In this document: piece by piece, positions 55,679 through 63,847 of the stretch
How the letters are laid out: each line of letters starts with the position of its first letter
Position numbering within the stretch: the stretch's first letter is position 1
Source: an uncultured Latescibacterota bacterium
Lineage (GTDB): Bacteria > Latescibacterota > UBA2968
Length of the DNA: 64,000 nt
Direction of reading: 5' to 3'
NCBI GenBank assembly: GCA_958295785.1
Contig: OY282377.1
Span: 3,722,896 to 3,786,895 of the forward strand
Notes under the pieces: generated by a model
What the model was told of the DNA's origin: nothing
Seen by the model: only the letters and a program-made list of their open reading frames with translations
Databases searched by the model: none
Program-made: the position numbers and the translations under genes

Positions 55679-56418
55679 GGGTTTATCTCCAAAACATCTT
55701 CTGGCGTTTGGGTGATGAGCGTGCCGACATTTTGGCCTTCGACAATGCGGCGCATCATGCCTTGTTGCCCAAAGTCGAAAACGTGGATTGGCAGATTGTG
55801 GTCTCGGGCGAGAATCACCGCGGACTGATCCAATGCACCCAGGTTGTTGCGGATAATGGTGTTGTGGCTGATGCGGCGATAGAGTTTGGCACCGGGGTTT
55901 TTGTTTGGATCGTCCGTATAGATGCCATTGGTTTTGTGCTTGGCAAACAAGATGGCCTCTGCACGCACTTCGAGGGCGCGCTGCACGCCGGGATAGTCGG
56001 TGGTGAGAAAGGGATTGCCAATGCCGCCGGCAAAAATGACAATATACCCTTTGTCGAGGTGCCGAGCGGCCACCAAGCGGATAAACGGCTCTGCGACCGC
56101 GTTGATCGGAATGGCGGTCATAACGCGCACTTCGGCATCGCTTTTGGCGTTGAGCACGCCGCGCAGCATCAGGCTGTTGATGATCGTGCCCAGCATGCCG
56201 ATATTGTCGGCCTCGGATCGCTCGATGCCCCAGCGCGCACTTTGTTCGCCGCGAAAGATATTGCCGCCGCCAATCACAATGCCAATTTCAATGCCACGCG
56301 CGCGGAGGTCGAGAATTTCGTCGGCAATGTGTTCGAGGGCTTCGGGGTCAAATCCCGATTCCAAAGTGCCCGAAACAGCGCCGCCACTGAGTTTGAGAAC
56401 AACCCGTTTGTACCGCAT
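55675..56418 (-). CDS. pyrH: UMP kinase
   Basis: 247 residues from the ATG that follows GAGGAG; this start gives the standard MRYKRVVLKLSGGAVSG N-terminus. Phosphorylates UMP with ATP; hexameric. Motifs: GIEIGIVIGGGNIFRG, EADNIGMLGTIINSL, VIFAGGIGNPFLTTD and FAKHKTNGIYTDDPNKNPGA. Heads a pyrH-purD operon, an unusual coupling of pyrimidine and purine steps; no tsf or frr is next to it here. Confidence 0.95.
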   Translation of the reverse strand: MRYKRVVLKLSGGAVSGTLESGFDPEALEHIADEILDLRARGIEIGIVIGGGNIFRGEQSARWGIERSEADNIGMLGTIINSLMLRGVLNAKSDAEVRVMTAIPINAVAEPFIRLVAARHLDKGYIVIFAGGIGNPFLTTDYPGVQRALEVRAEAILFAKHKTNGIYTDDPNKNPGAKLYRRISHNTIIRNNLGALDQSAVILARDHNLPIHVFDFGQQGMMRRIVEGQNVGTLITQTPEDVLEINP

Positions 56419-56602
56419 GCGTTCCGACTCCTCTGAGAAAGGCAATACGTTCACGATGGCGGTTTCCAATATATACCGATGCGAGACAGAGCGAAAGGGG
56501 AAAGACATTGACATTTGAGGAATTTTCAACTTACTTGAGACTTGACGCACGCGACTTGTCAATCTATTTTTTTTCTGAAATCCCCAACGACGAGATGCCC
56601 AC

Positions 56603-57712
56603 ATGAATTCCAATGACAATGCCTACGTTGAATTTGAGCGCGTCTGCAAGAGCTATGACGGGCACACGATGGTTGTTCACAACGTCGATCTCAGCGTCCA
56701 AAAGGGCGAGTTTTTGACCCTGCTCGGGCCGTCTGGCTCGGGCAAGACGACCTGCCTGATGATGCTCGCCGGCTTCGAGGTGCCCACCTCGGGCGCCATT
56801 CGCATTGACGGGCGTTCTGTTCACGCGCTACCCCCGCGCAAACGCGGCATTGGGATGGTGTTTCAAAACTACGCGCTTTTCCCCCACATGACCGTGAGCG
56901 GCAACCTCGCCTTTCCGCTGGAGGTGCGCGGGTTCAACCGCGAGGAGTGCCGCGAGCGCGTGGCGCGTGCCCTGCGCTTGGTGCGCCTCAGCGGCATGGA
57001 AGACCGGCGCCCTGGGCAACTCTCGGGCGGGCAGCAACAGCGCGTGGCAATTGCCCGCGCGCTGGTATTCGAACCCGATCTCGTGCTGATGGACGAACCC
57101 TTGGGCGCGCTCGACCGCCGTTTGCGCGAGGAAATGCAGTACGAAATTCGGCGCATCCACAAAAGCCTCGGCGTGACCGTGGTCTATGTCACGCACGACC
57201 AGCAAGAGGCGATGGTCTTGTCGGATCGCATCGCGGTTTTGCGCGGCGGAGACATCGAGCAAATCGCCGAACCCGAAGCCCTCTACGAAGAGCCGAAACG
57301 CTCATTTGTCGCCCGCTTCATCGGCGAAAACAACCGCCTGCACGGATGGGTGAGAAAAGTTGGGGGCGACATCTGCGAGGTGGAAACCGGCGGTCAGGTC
57401 ATTCAAGCGTTGCGCGTCGTGCCCTGCCGGCTCGGCGATTCCATCACGCTTTCAATTCGCCCAGAGCGCGTCGCCATCGCGCCCGATCCCGGCCTATACA
57501 CCAATGAATTCGACGCAAAAATCGAGGACATCACTTTTTTGGGCGACCACTTGCGCCTGCGCTTGACCGTGTGCGACCGTTCGGATTTCATCGCCAAAAT
57601 TCCCAATATCGTGGGGCACGGCGCCATCTTAGAGGGCGACCAGATCCGCATTGGCTGGACGCCGACGGACTGCAGGGTGCTCGATCCAGACGACGAGGAG
57701 GACACCCTGTGA
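56603..57712 (+). CDS. ABC transporter ATP-binding protein, PotA-like
   Basis: 369 residues. Walker A GPSGSGKTT at about 43-51, Q-loop VFQNYALFPHMT, signature LSGGQQQRVAIARAL, Walker B DLVLMDEPLGALD, switch VTHDQ, then a TOBE-type C-terminal domain. The family powers uptake of polyamines, thiamine-type cations or similar. It is divergent from pyrH (185-nt gap), and followed by solute-binding and permease genes, so it energises that system. The stop overlaps a GTG start by 3 nt. Confidence 0.9.
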   Translation: MNSNDNAYVEFERVCKSYDGHTMVVHNVDLSVQKGEFLTLLGPSGSGKTTCLMMLAGFEVPTSGAIRIDGRSVHALPPRKRGIGMVFQNYALFPHMTVSGNLAFPLEVRGFNREECRERVARALRLVRLSGMEDRRPGQLSGGQQQRVAIARALVFEPDLVLMDEPLGALDRRLREEMQYEIRRIHKSLGVTVVYVTHDQQEAMVLSDRIAVLRGGDIEQIAEPEALYEEPKRSFVARFIGENNRLHGWVRKVGGDICEVETGGQVIQALRVVPCRLGDSITLSIRPERVAIAPDPGLYTNEFDAKIEDITFLGDHLRLRLTVCDRSDFIAKIPNIVGHGAILEGDQIRIGWTPTDCRVLDPDDEEDTL

Positions 57713-57879
57713 ACCAGAAGACCTTTTGCAGCGCGGTTCTGATCGCACTAGGAGTGTTGATGTGGAATCGCGCTGGCGCGGACCACCAAGTGCTGACCGT
57801 GACTTCTTGGGGCGGCTCGTATGAACGGGCATGCGTCAAGGGCTACCACGAGTGCTTCAGCACTTGGCTTGCCCGCTGA
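57709..57879 (+). pseudogene. collapsed first copy of the solute-binding protein gene (56 codons)
   Basis: GTG start overlapping the ATPase stop. Encodes a signal peptide (FCSAVLIALGVLMWNRAGA) and LTVTSWGGSYERACVKGYHE, almost the same as the next gene's N-terminus, then jumps straight to CFSTWLAR, the equivalent of that gene's last residues (RFSTWLAQ). About 310 internal codons are deleted in frame; ACGA occurs at both sides of the join. It may still be secreted as a tiny peptide. Confidence 0.85.
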
Positions 57880-57934
57880 GGCCATATCCCACAACCTGCC
57901 GGGTGCTCAACCCAAACCACGAGGAGGACACACC

Positions 57935-59038
57935 ATGACGTGCAAACACACACATAGGAAGGCAATCGCGGCGCTGATCGCTTTGGCGATGCTGGCGTGG
58001 AATCGCGCTGATGCGGACGAGCATCAGACGCTCACTGTGGTTTCGTGGGGCGGCTCTTATGCACGCGCATGCGTCAAGGGCTACCACGAACAATTCACCG
58101 CTGAAACGGGTATCGAGATCAAACTCGAAAGCTACAACGGCGGGTTGGCGGAAATTCGCGCACAGGTCGAGACGGGCAATGTCCACTGGGATGTGGTCGA
58201 TCTGGACCTCACCTACATCGTGCGCGGCTGTGACGAGGGTTTGTTGGAACCCTTCGATACCAGTTCCCTGCCCCCAGGCGCAGATGGAACACCCGCCTCA
58301 GAAGATTTTTTTATCGGCACAGAGACGGAATGCGGCGTGGCAACCCTGTTCGCCTCCAATGTATATGCCTATAACTCAGAGCTCATCTCGGGCGAAAAAC
58401 CGACCACAGTGGCCGACTTTTTTGACCTCGAGAAATTCCCGGGCCGCCGCGGAATGCGCCGCGCGCCCCAAGTAAATCTGGAATTCGCGCTGATTGCCGA
58501 CGGGGTGTTGCCCGACTCGGTGTACGCGGTGCTCGCCACGCCAGAGGGGATGGACCGCGCCTTCCGAAAGCTGGACACCATCAAAGACCACATCGTGTGG
58601 TGGGAGGCCGGCGCCCAGCCACCGCAGATGCTCGCCGATGGCGAGGTGGTGATGAGCACGGCCTACAACGGACGGATCTTCAATGCCCAAGTAATGGAAA
58701 AACAGCCTTTTGTCATTGTTTGGGACGGCCAGATCCTCGAGGTCGGCGGGCTTGCGATAGTCGCGGGTGCGCCCAACCGCGAGGCCGCGGAAAAGTTTCT
58801 CAATTTTGCTGCAAAGGCAGAGTCCATGGCCGGTGTCGGGCGCTACATTGCCTACAGCCCCACGCGCCATTCTGCAATGCAACTGATCTCCACGCACGTC
58901 GCGACCGGCGTGGAGATGATGCCGCACATGCCCACGAGCCCGCAAAATACCAAGCGCGCCGTGCGAAATTCCTGGGAGTGGAGAAGCGATCACGACGACG
59001 AAATGAACGAACGCTTCAGCACTTGGTTGGCGCAATGA
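57935..59038 (+). CDS. ABC transporter periplasmic solute-binding protein (PotD/PotF-like)
   Basis: 367 residues from the ATG after GAGGAGGACACACC. Signal peptide AIAALIALAMLAWNRADA, then a two-lobed binding protein: TLTVVSWGGSYARA, IEIKLESYNGGLAEIRAQVE, WDVVDLDLTYIVRGC, ETECGVATLFASNVYAYNS, and GEVVMSTAYNGRIFNA. The pattern is that of spermidine/putrescine-type binding proteins; the actual ligand could be another cation or amine. Downstream permeases are separated from it by a ~1.2-kb cassette. Confidence 0.87.
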   Translation: MTCKHTHRKAIAALIALAMLAWNRADADEHQTLTVVSWGGSYARACVKGYHEQFTAETGIEIKLESYNGGLAEIRAQVETGNVHWDVVDLDLTYIVRGCDEGLLEPFDTSSLPPGADGTPASEDFFIGTETECGVATLFASNVYAYNSELISGEKPTTVADFFDLEKFPGRRGMRRAPQVNLEFALIADGVLPDSVYAVLATPEGMDRAFRKLDTIKDHIVWWEAGAQPPQMLADGEVVMSTAYNGRIFNAQVMEKQPFVIVWDGQILEVGGLAIVAGAPNREAAEKFLNFAAKAESMAGVGRYIAYSPTRHSAMQLISTHVATGVEMMPHMPTSPQNTKRAVRNSWEWRSDHDDEMNERFSTWLAQ

Positions 59039-59260
59039 GGCGAGATGGGAACGAGAGCAACAGAAGGGCGCGAGCTTCTGTGCTCACCTCAACTACCAAG
59101 CGGTTCGCAGTCCATTGCCCCATCCCCCGTAGGGACAGGCCCCCGTGCCTGTCCGCGCACGCAACCCCTAAGCAGTCAACGGGCGGTCTCCGCACAACCC
59201 CCATACAAATGTTGAATGCAAGATACAAGAGGGGACGCTTTTCCGCAGGAGAGGATAGAC
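59039..59260. repeat. gap with a GC-rich repeat at the cassette's left edge
   Basis: CCCGTAGGGACAGGCCCCCG / TGCCTGTCCGCGCACG at about 59127-59162, then CGGGCGGTCTCCGCACAACC and TTGAATGCAAGATACAAG. No gene. Confidence 0.7.
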
Positions 59261-59566
59261 ATGCATGTACTCGTCTCTTGGGACATAAAGGCCGAAGGTG
59301 CCGAGTGGAAAGAACTCAACGAGGAACTCAAAGCGTGTCTTGAGGGTTACTCGTGGGTCAAGCCACTCTCCACGCTGTATATCGTCCAAGTTGAGGATGC
59401 CCACGACCTCTTGAACCTCAAAGAGTCTCTGACGGAAGTCTGTCGCGACCATCCCAAGCTGATCCACTTTGTGATGGGCCCGCCGGTTCAGGGCGGCAAC
59501 TACGATGGGTGGCTCCCAAAATCTCTGTGGCCCGCGATCCGCAAGCGCGCGGAAGGAGCCGCCTGA
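59261..59566 (+). CDS. small conserved-looking protein, possible ferredoxin-like (Cas2/VapD-type) fold
   Basis: 101 residues from the ATG after GCAGGAGAGGATAGAC. The order strand (MHVLVSWDIKA), helix (ELNEELKACLEG), strand (WVKPLSTLYIVQV), helix (LNLKESLTEVCRDH), strand (LIHFVMGPPV) suggests a ferredoxin-like alpha/beta fold as in small Cas2/VapD-like proteins. No cas genes are near and no catalytic residue can be assigned. It starts a three-gene cassette inside the ABC transporter operon and is coupled to the next gene. Confidence 0.6.
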   Translation: MHVLVSWDIKAEGAEWKELNEELKACLEGYSWVKPLSTLYIVQVEDAHDLLNLKESLTEVCRDHPKLIHFVMGPPVQGGNYDGWLPKSLWPAIRKRAEGAA

Positions 59567-59949
59567 CAAAGAACAGAGTCGAACAGATCGATGTCGATGA
59601 AATTTCCCCTTCAGAGGATTCACAGGACAATACATCTGGCGACTTCAATATTTCTTTGCTCGTTCCGGAGAACATTGAGATCCGAATGGTTGACGCGACT
59701 CAGTTGGGTCAATACGAGATTTGGTTTTTTAGTGCCGCTGTCATCTTGTCGGTTGCTATGAGTTTTATCACGGCCTGGATTTTGGATACGAATCTCGACA
59801 CGAAGCCCATTCTCGGAGGCGTCAGCCTTATCTTTCTCGCACTCTTTGTCTTCTTCCTCGTCATGACGCTCGTCACCCGTCACGCTCTCAGGAAAAAGGG
59901 AAAGGTCGTCAAGCTATATACATCCCGAGTTGTGGAGTCAAAGAAATGA
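59563..59949 (+). CDS. small two-helix membrane protein
   Basis: About 128 residues. No ATG/GTG lies near the frame's start; CTG at 59563, which overlaps the upstream stop (CTGA) and is 5 nt after AAGGAG, is the best initiator. An acidic N-terminus (VEQIDVDEISPSEDSQDN), a soluble segment, then two membrane helices, WFFSAAVILSVAMSFITAWI and LIFLALFVFFLVMTLVT, with a basic tail. Unknown function; the coupling suggests it works with the 101-residue protein. Confidence 0.55.
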   Translation: MTKNRVEQIDVDEISPSEDSQDNTSGDFNISLLVPENIEIRMVDATQLGQYEIWFFSAAVILSVAMSFITAWILDTNLDTKPILGGVSLIFLALFVFFLVMTLVTRHALRKKGKVVKLYTSRVVESKK

Positions 59950-59995
59950 TCTAAGGGAAGGTATAAACGGCGCAAACAACAGAGAGAATAGCAAT

Positions 59996-60220
59996 ATGGC
60001 ACTTACATGTGATTTCAAAGAGGTGATACAGGCCCGTGTCCAGCGAGATCCTGCTTTCCGCGAGGAACTCATGAAAGAAGGCATCGGATGTATGCTTGCC
60101 GGCGATGTGGACACCGGCAAGGTCGTGTTGCGCGACTATATCGACGCGACTCAAGAACACGCGCATGAAAGTGGCGAGATTATGAAACCAAAGATATATA
60201 TGGAGCGAGATCCAATCTAA
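59996..60220 (+). pseudogene. HigA-like antidote/transcriptional regulator, 3'-truncated
   Basis: 74 residues. MALTCDFKEVIQARVQRDPA, FREELMKEGIGCMLAGDVDT and GKVVLRDYIDAT match the N-terminal half of the small HTH antidote family that pairs with RelE/HigB toxins. The DNA-binding half expected after this point is missing; the frame ends in EIMKPKIYMERDPI. No toxin is present. Probably a decaying antitoxin carried in with the cassette. Confidence 0.6.
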
Positions 60221-60227
60221 AACCGAT

Positions 60228-61442
60228 ATGAAACCCAAGACAGACATCAAAATCTCCGTCCTCCGCCCGCGCCTGCGCGCCGCGGGATTGGTGTTGCCAT
60301 TGCTGGCCTTTATCGGCATCACCTTCATCGCGCCGCTCGGGACAATGCTCATCCGGAGTATTTACGACCCGGTGGTCGCCGATGCCCTGCCCGAAACCCT
60401 GGATCTGCTTTCGCAATGGGATGGCACGGGCACGCCCGACGAGGCGGTCTATGCAGCCCTCGCACGCGAACTCCGAAAAGCTTATGAGGAGCGGACGCTC
60501 GGTCGGGTTGCCGGGCGCGTCAACCGCGTGCATGCCGGGCTTCGCAGTGTGATGACGCGCAGCGTGCGGCGGTTGCGAAGCATGGACGAGGGGCCAGGGC
60601 GAGACGCGATGATCGGCATAGACGCCGCCTGGGGCAATGTGCAAACCTGGCATGCGATCCGCAGCGCGGGGGCGCGTTTCACATCGCGGCACTACCTCAA
60701 CGCGCTCGACCTGCAACGCCTGCCCGATGGCGCCATCGCCAGCCAACCCGCTGAACGCCGCATCTATTTGTCCCTCTTGTGGCGCACCCTTGTCGTGAGC
60801 TTGACCATCACCGGCCTTTGCCTATTGCTCGGCTATCCCATCGCCCACTTGATCGCGCATGCGTCTGCGCGCGTCTCAAACCTGCTGTTAATCCTCGTGC
60901 TCGTGCCCTTTTGGACGTCGCTCCTCGTGCGGACGACCTCGTGGATCGTCTTGCTCCAAAAACAGGGCGTGCTCAACAGTTTGCTCGTCTCACTCGGGCT
61001 GATTGGCGACGACGGTCGGATCGCCATGGTCTATAACATGACCGGCACCCTGGTGGCGATGACCCATGTGCTCTTGCCTTTCATGATCTTGCCCCTCTAC
61101 TCGATCATGCGCGCCATTCCGCCGACCCAAATGCGCGCTGCCTCTTCGCTGGGCGCGAGTCCCTTTCAGGCGTTTTGGCGCGTGTATTGGCCGCAGACCC
61201 TGCCCGGCGTGGGCGCGGGGTCCCTCCTCGTGTTCATCCTCGCCATTGGCTACTACATCACCCCCGCGCTGGTGGGCGGCAGCAGCGGGCAACTCATCTC
61301 CAACATGATCGCCTACCACATGCAGACCTCGCTCAACTGGAGTTTGGCCGCGGCACTCGGCGGCATCCTCTTTGTTTGCGTTGTCGCGCTCTATCTGTTC
61401 TACGACCGCTTGGTCGGCATCGAACGCATGAGATTGGGCTGA
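60228..61442 (+). CDS. ABC transporter permease, PotB-like
   Basis: 404 residues, longer than a standard PotB because about 130 residues of mostly hydrophilic sequence lie between helix 1 (LVLPLLAFIGITFIAPLGTM) and helix 2. Five further helices follow; the EAA loop reads MRAASSLGASPFQAFWRVYWPQTLPG, the coupling site for the ATPase. Extended-loop permeases like this are known in this subfamily. Starts 7 nt after the cassette's last gene and ends 1 nt before the second permease. Confidence 0.88.
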   Translation: MKPKTDIKISVLRPRLRAAGLVLPLLAFIGITFIAPLGTMLIRSIYDPVVADALPETLDLLSQWDGTGTPDEAVYAALARELRKAYEERTLGRVAGRVNRVHAGLRSVMTRSVRRLRSMDEGPGRDAMIGIDAAWGNVQTWHAIRSAGARFTSRHYLNALDLQRLPDGAIASQPAERRIYLSLLWRTLVVSLTITGLCLLLGYPIAHLIAHASARVSNLLLILVLVPFWTSLLVRTTSWIVLLQKQGVLNSLLVSLGLIGDDGRIAMVYNMTGTLVAMTHVLLPFMILPLYSIMRAIPPTQMRAASSLGASPFQAFWRVYWPQTLPGVGAGSLLVFILAIGYYITPALVGGSSGQLISNMIAYHMQTSLNWSLAAALGGILFVCVVALYLFYDRLVGIERMRLG

Positions 61443-61443
61443 T

Positions 61444-62253
61444 ATGATCCCAAAACAAAACCTCGGTCGGATTGCCTACTTGGTCTGTTGTGTCCTGATC
61501 TTCGCGTTTTTGATCGCGCCAATTTTGGTGATTGTGCCCCTGAGTTTCAACGCCGAACCCTACTTCACCTTCACCGAGGGCATGGTGCGCCTCGAGGCCG
61601 AAGCGTATTCCCTGCGCTGGTACCGGCAGATCATCCAAGACGAAGTGTGGACGCGCGCACTCGGCAACAGCCTGATCATCGGCATTGCCGCAACCGCGCT
61701 GGCAACCGCGCTGGGCACCCTCGCCGCGCTGGGGTTGTCCAGCCCCGCCATGCCCGGTCGCCGCTTCGCCATGGGACTGCTCATTTCCCCGATGGTCACG
61801 CCGGTGATCATCTCCGCAGCGGGCATGTTTTTCTTTTTTTCCAACCTGGGCCTCGCCCAAACCCACCTCGGATTGATCCTCGCCCACGCCGCGCTGGGCA
61901 CGCCCTTTGTCGTGATCACAGTCACCGCGACCCTGTCCGCCTTTGACACAAACCTGACGCGCGCTGCCGCGAGCCTGGGCGCCGGCCCTTTGCGTACGTT
62001 CCGCCGCGTGCAACTCCCGCTGATCGCGCCGGGCGTGATTTCCGGCGCGCTTTTCGCATTTGCAACGTCTTTCGACGAAGTGGTCGTCGTGCTCTTTATG
62101 GGCAGCGTGGAGCAACGCACCATCCCGCGCCAAATGTGGGCGGGCATCCGCGAACAAATTAGCCCGGCCATCTTGGCCGTGGCGACTTTCCTGATCGCGT
62201 TTGCGGTGTTGCTGTTGCTCGCGGTCGAATGGCTACGACGGCGCGCCACATGA
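61444..62253 (+). CDS. ABC transporter permease, PotC-like
   Basis: 269 residues, six membrane helices. The conserved coupling loop reads LTRAAASLGAGPLRTFRRVQ LPLIAPG (about residues 168-194), followed by SGALFAFATSFDEVVVVLFM, typical for the second permease of polyamine-type importers. Completes the transporter with the ATPase, binding protein and first permease. The next gene begins at its stop codon. Confidence 0.9.
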   Translation: MIPKQNLGRIAYLVCCVLIFAFLIAPILVIVPLSFNAEPYFTFTEGMVRLEAEAYSLRWYRQIIQDEVWTRALGNSLIIGIAATALATALGTLAALGLSSPAMPGRRFAMGLLISPMVTPVIISAAGMFFFFSNLGLAQTHLGLILAHAALGTPFVVITVTATLSAFDTNLTRAAASLGAGPLRTFRRVQLPLIAPGVISGALFAFATSFDEVVVVLFMGSVEQRTIPRQMWAGIREQISPAILAVATFLIAFAVLLLLAVEWLRRRAT

Positions 62254-62262
62254 GTGATAACC

Positions 62263-63576
62263 ATGGCTGATTTACAGGCGACAGTCCGCGATATCCTCAC
62301 CTTTATCCAAGATCGATTGTATTTCAACCGCGCCGATCTGGAAATCAAGGGGCAGAAGCACAATGCCGCTTTGTTGTTCAGCGTGCTGACCGGCTTGCTG
62401 GGGGGCAAAATTTTGATCGTGGGCGAACCCGGACTGGGCAAAACCACGTCCGCAGAGTACATCGGCGCGCTGCTGTATCGCCTGCCGCTTGGGGCCGTGT
62501 GGGAAGCCGAGGTGAGCGGGCATCCCGAACAGACCGAAGAAAAAATTGTCGGGCGGCCAAACCTGGGCGCGCTCAACCGCGGCGACGAAGAAGTGGTGTG
62601 GTCCGCGTTTTCCGTCTTGCCCGTCAAGGTGGTGGATGAAATCAACCGCCTGCCGGAAACCAAGCAGAGCTTGATTTTGAACGGCGTGGATCGCGGCAAT
62701 TGGACGTATTTGAACCAGGTGCAGATCAACGAGGAATACTGTTTGTTTGCAACGGCCAATTATCAGGATCGCGGAACAAATACCATCGTCGTCCCCCTGT
62801 TGGATCGCTTTGACGTGATGGTGGAATCCAAATACCCGGGCGCGAATTTGTCGTGGATGATCGGCGCGCAATCCTCCCCGGCATCGCTGTTGCGCGACCC
62901 GCAGCGCGAGCGGGCCATCCAAGCGCGTTTGGCAAAGCGCGATGCGGATGTGGAAGCGATTTGTACAGACTATGGCAAAGCGATTTCCAAGCGTTTGTCC
63001 GTGCCCACCTTGGGGCGCGCCGAACGCGAGGCCATTCGCAGCGAGATGGGCGCGTTGTCCGTTCGCCCAGACGCCAGTGCCTTTGTGCGAACCTTTTTGG
63101 CCGAGTTGTCTTTTTGTTGCAAATACGGGCAAAAACGCACCCATGAAGTCTGCGGCGAAGGCTGTCACTACACGGGCTATCTGTGTTACGAAGTGCAAAC
63201 CTGTCCGTCCAATCGCCTGCCCATTTCCCTGCGGCGCTACGCTCAGGCCCTCGCATGGTTGCTACGCGATTCACATGTCGATCTCGAACACATCCGCGCG
63301 GTCTTGCCATACACCTGCGCGCACCGCATTCAATGGCGCGATGAACACGAGGCACGAGATCGGCGCGAAGACGCGCTGCCCATCCACAGGGCGCGCGAAG
63401 CGGTTCGGCGCGTTTTTCGCCGCTATACCGAGCAGAGCGACCACATCCAATCCGCGCTGATCGCGGCCAATCGCATGGTCAATGGCGAAGACGTGCAACC
63501 CGTTCAGGGCGAACATCCGATTTACATGGAGATTATGCGCGACTTGGGTCGGGAATGCGCGAATAGACGGATTTGA
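62263..63576 (+). CDS. MoxR-like AAA ATPase with a cysteine-rich segment
   Basis: 437 residues. Walker A GEPGLGKTT at 54-62, Walker B region VKVVDEINRLP near 122-132, sensor 1 LFATANYQDRGTNTIV and an arginine-finger region LLDRFDVMVES: the MoxR/AAA_5 pattern of chaperone-like ATPases. Unusually, residues 285-314 hold six cysteines (285, 286, 297, 301, 308, 314), suggesting a metal-binding insert. MoxR proteins normally act with a von Willebrand A-domain partner; none follows here. The ATG at 62263 is preferred, though a GTG three codons earlier is possible; neither has a good ribosome site, so translation may be coupled to the permease. Confidence 0.8.
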   Translation: MADLQATVRDILTFIQDRLYFNRADLEIKGQKHNAALLFSVLTGLLGGKILIVGEPGLGKTTSAEYIGALLYRLPLGAVWEAEVSGHPEQTEEKIVGRPNLGALNRGDEEVVWSAFSVLPVKVVDEINRLPETKQSLILNGVDRGNWTYLNQVQINEEYCLFATANYQDRGTNTIVVPLLDRFDVMVESKYPGANLSWMIGAQSSPASLLRDPQRERAIQARLAKRDADVEAICTDYGKAISKRLSVPTLGRAEREAIRSEMGALSVRPDASAFVRTFLAELSFCCKYGQKRTHEVCGEGCHYTGYLCYEVQTCPSNRLPISLRRYAQALAWLLRDSHVDLEHIRAVLPYTCAHRIQWRDEHEARDRREDALPIHRAREAVRRVFRRYTEQSDHIQSALIAANRMVNGEDVQPVQGEHPIYMEIMRDLGRECANRRI

Positions 63577-63837
63577 TCAATGGTTTGGTCGTTTGCGAAA
63601 ACGCGATTCTCATGCTTGGAAGCGCGTTGGTGATCGAGTTCGTCGTGCTTCTATGGGCAATCTTGGTGATTTTAAGTCGGTTGGTAGTGGGGGTTTAGAA
63701 TTTCGCATTGATTGCGGACCTGGATATCGCATATATTTTATTTGGCATAAGGGTGTATTATTGTTGCTTTGGGTGGTACAAAGACAACGCAGAGCCGAGA
63801 TATTAAAAAGGCTGAGGATTTGGTTAAAAATTTGTGA
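63572..63837 (+). pseudogene. RelE/HigB-like toxin, 5'-truncated and frameshifted
   Basis: Frame 1 (from 63572) reads FDQWFGRLRKRDSHAWKRVG, then MGNLGDFKSVGSGGLEFRID and CGPGYRIYFIWHKGVLLLL. Near 63765 the frame shifts by one base and continues GGTKTTQSRDIKKAEDLVKN to TGA at 63835. This is the addiction-module killer (plasmid RelE/HigB-2) pattern. No start codon is visible upstream; its first codons overlap the MoxR-like gene's end. Likely inactive. Confidence 0.75.
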
Positions 63838-63847
63838 GGAGGTCAAA

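Noticed and set aside
59261-59566. Cas2 nuclease
   Set aside because: Only a similar secondary-structure order; no cas1, no repeat array, and no conserved catalytic Asp pattern that can be asserted.
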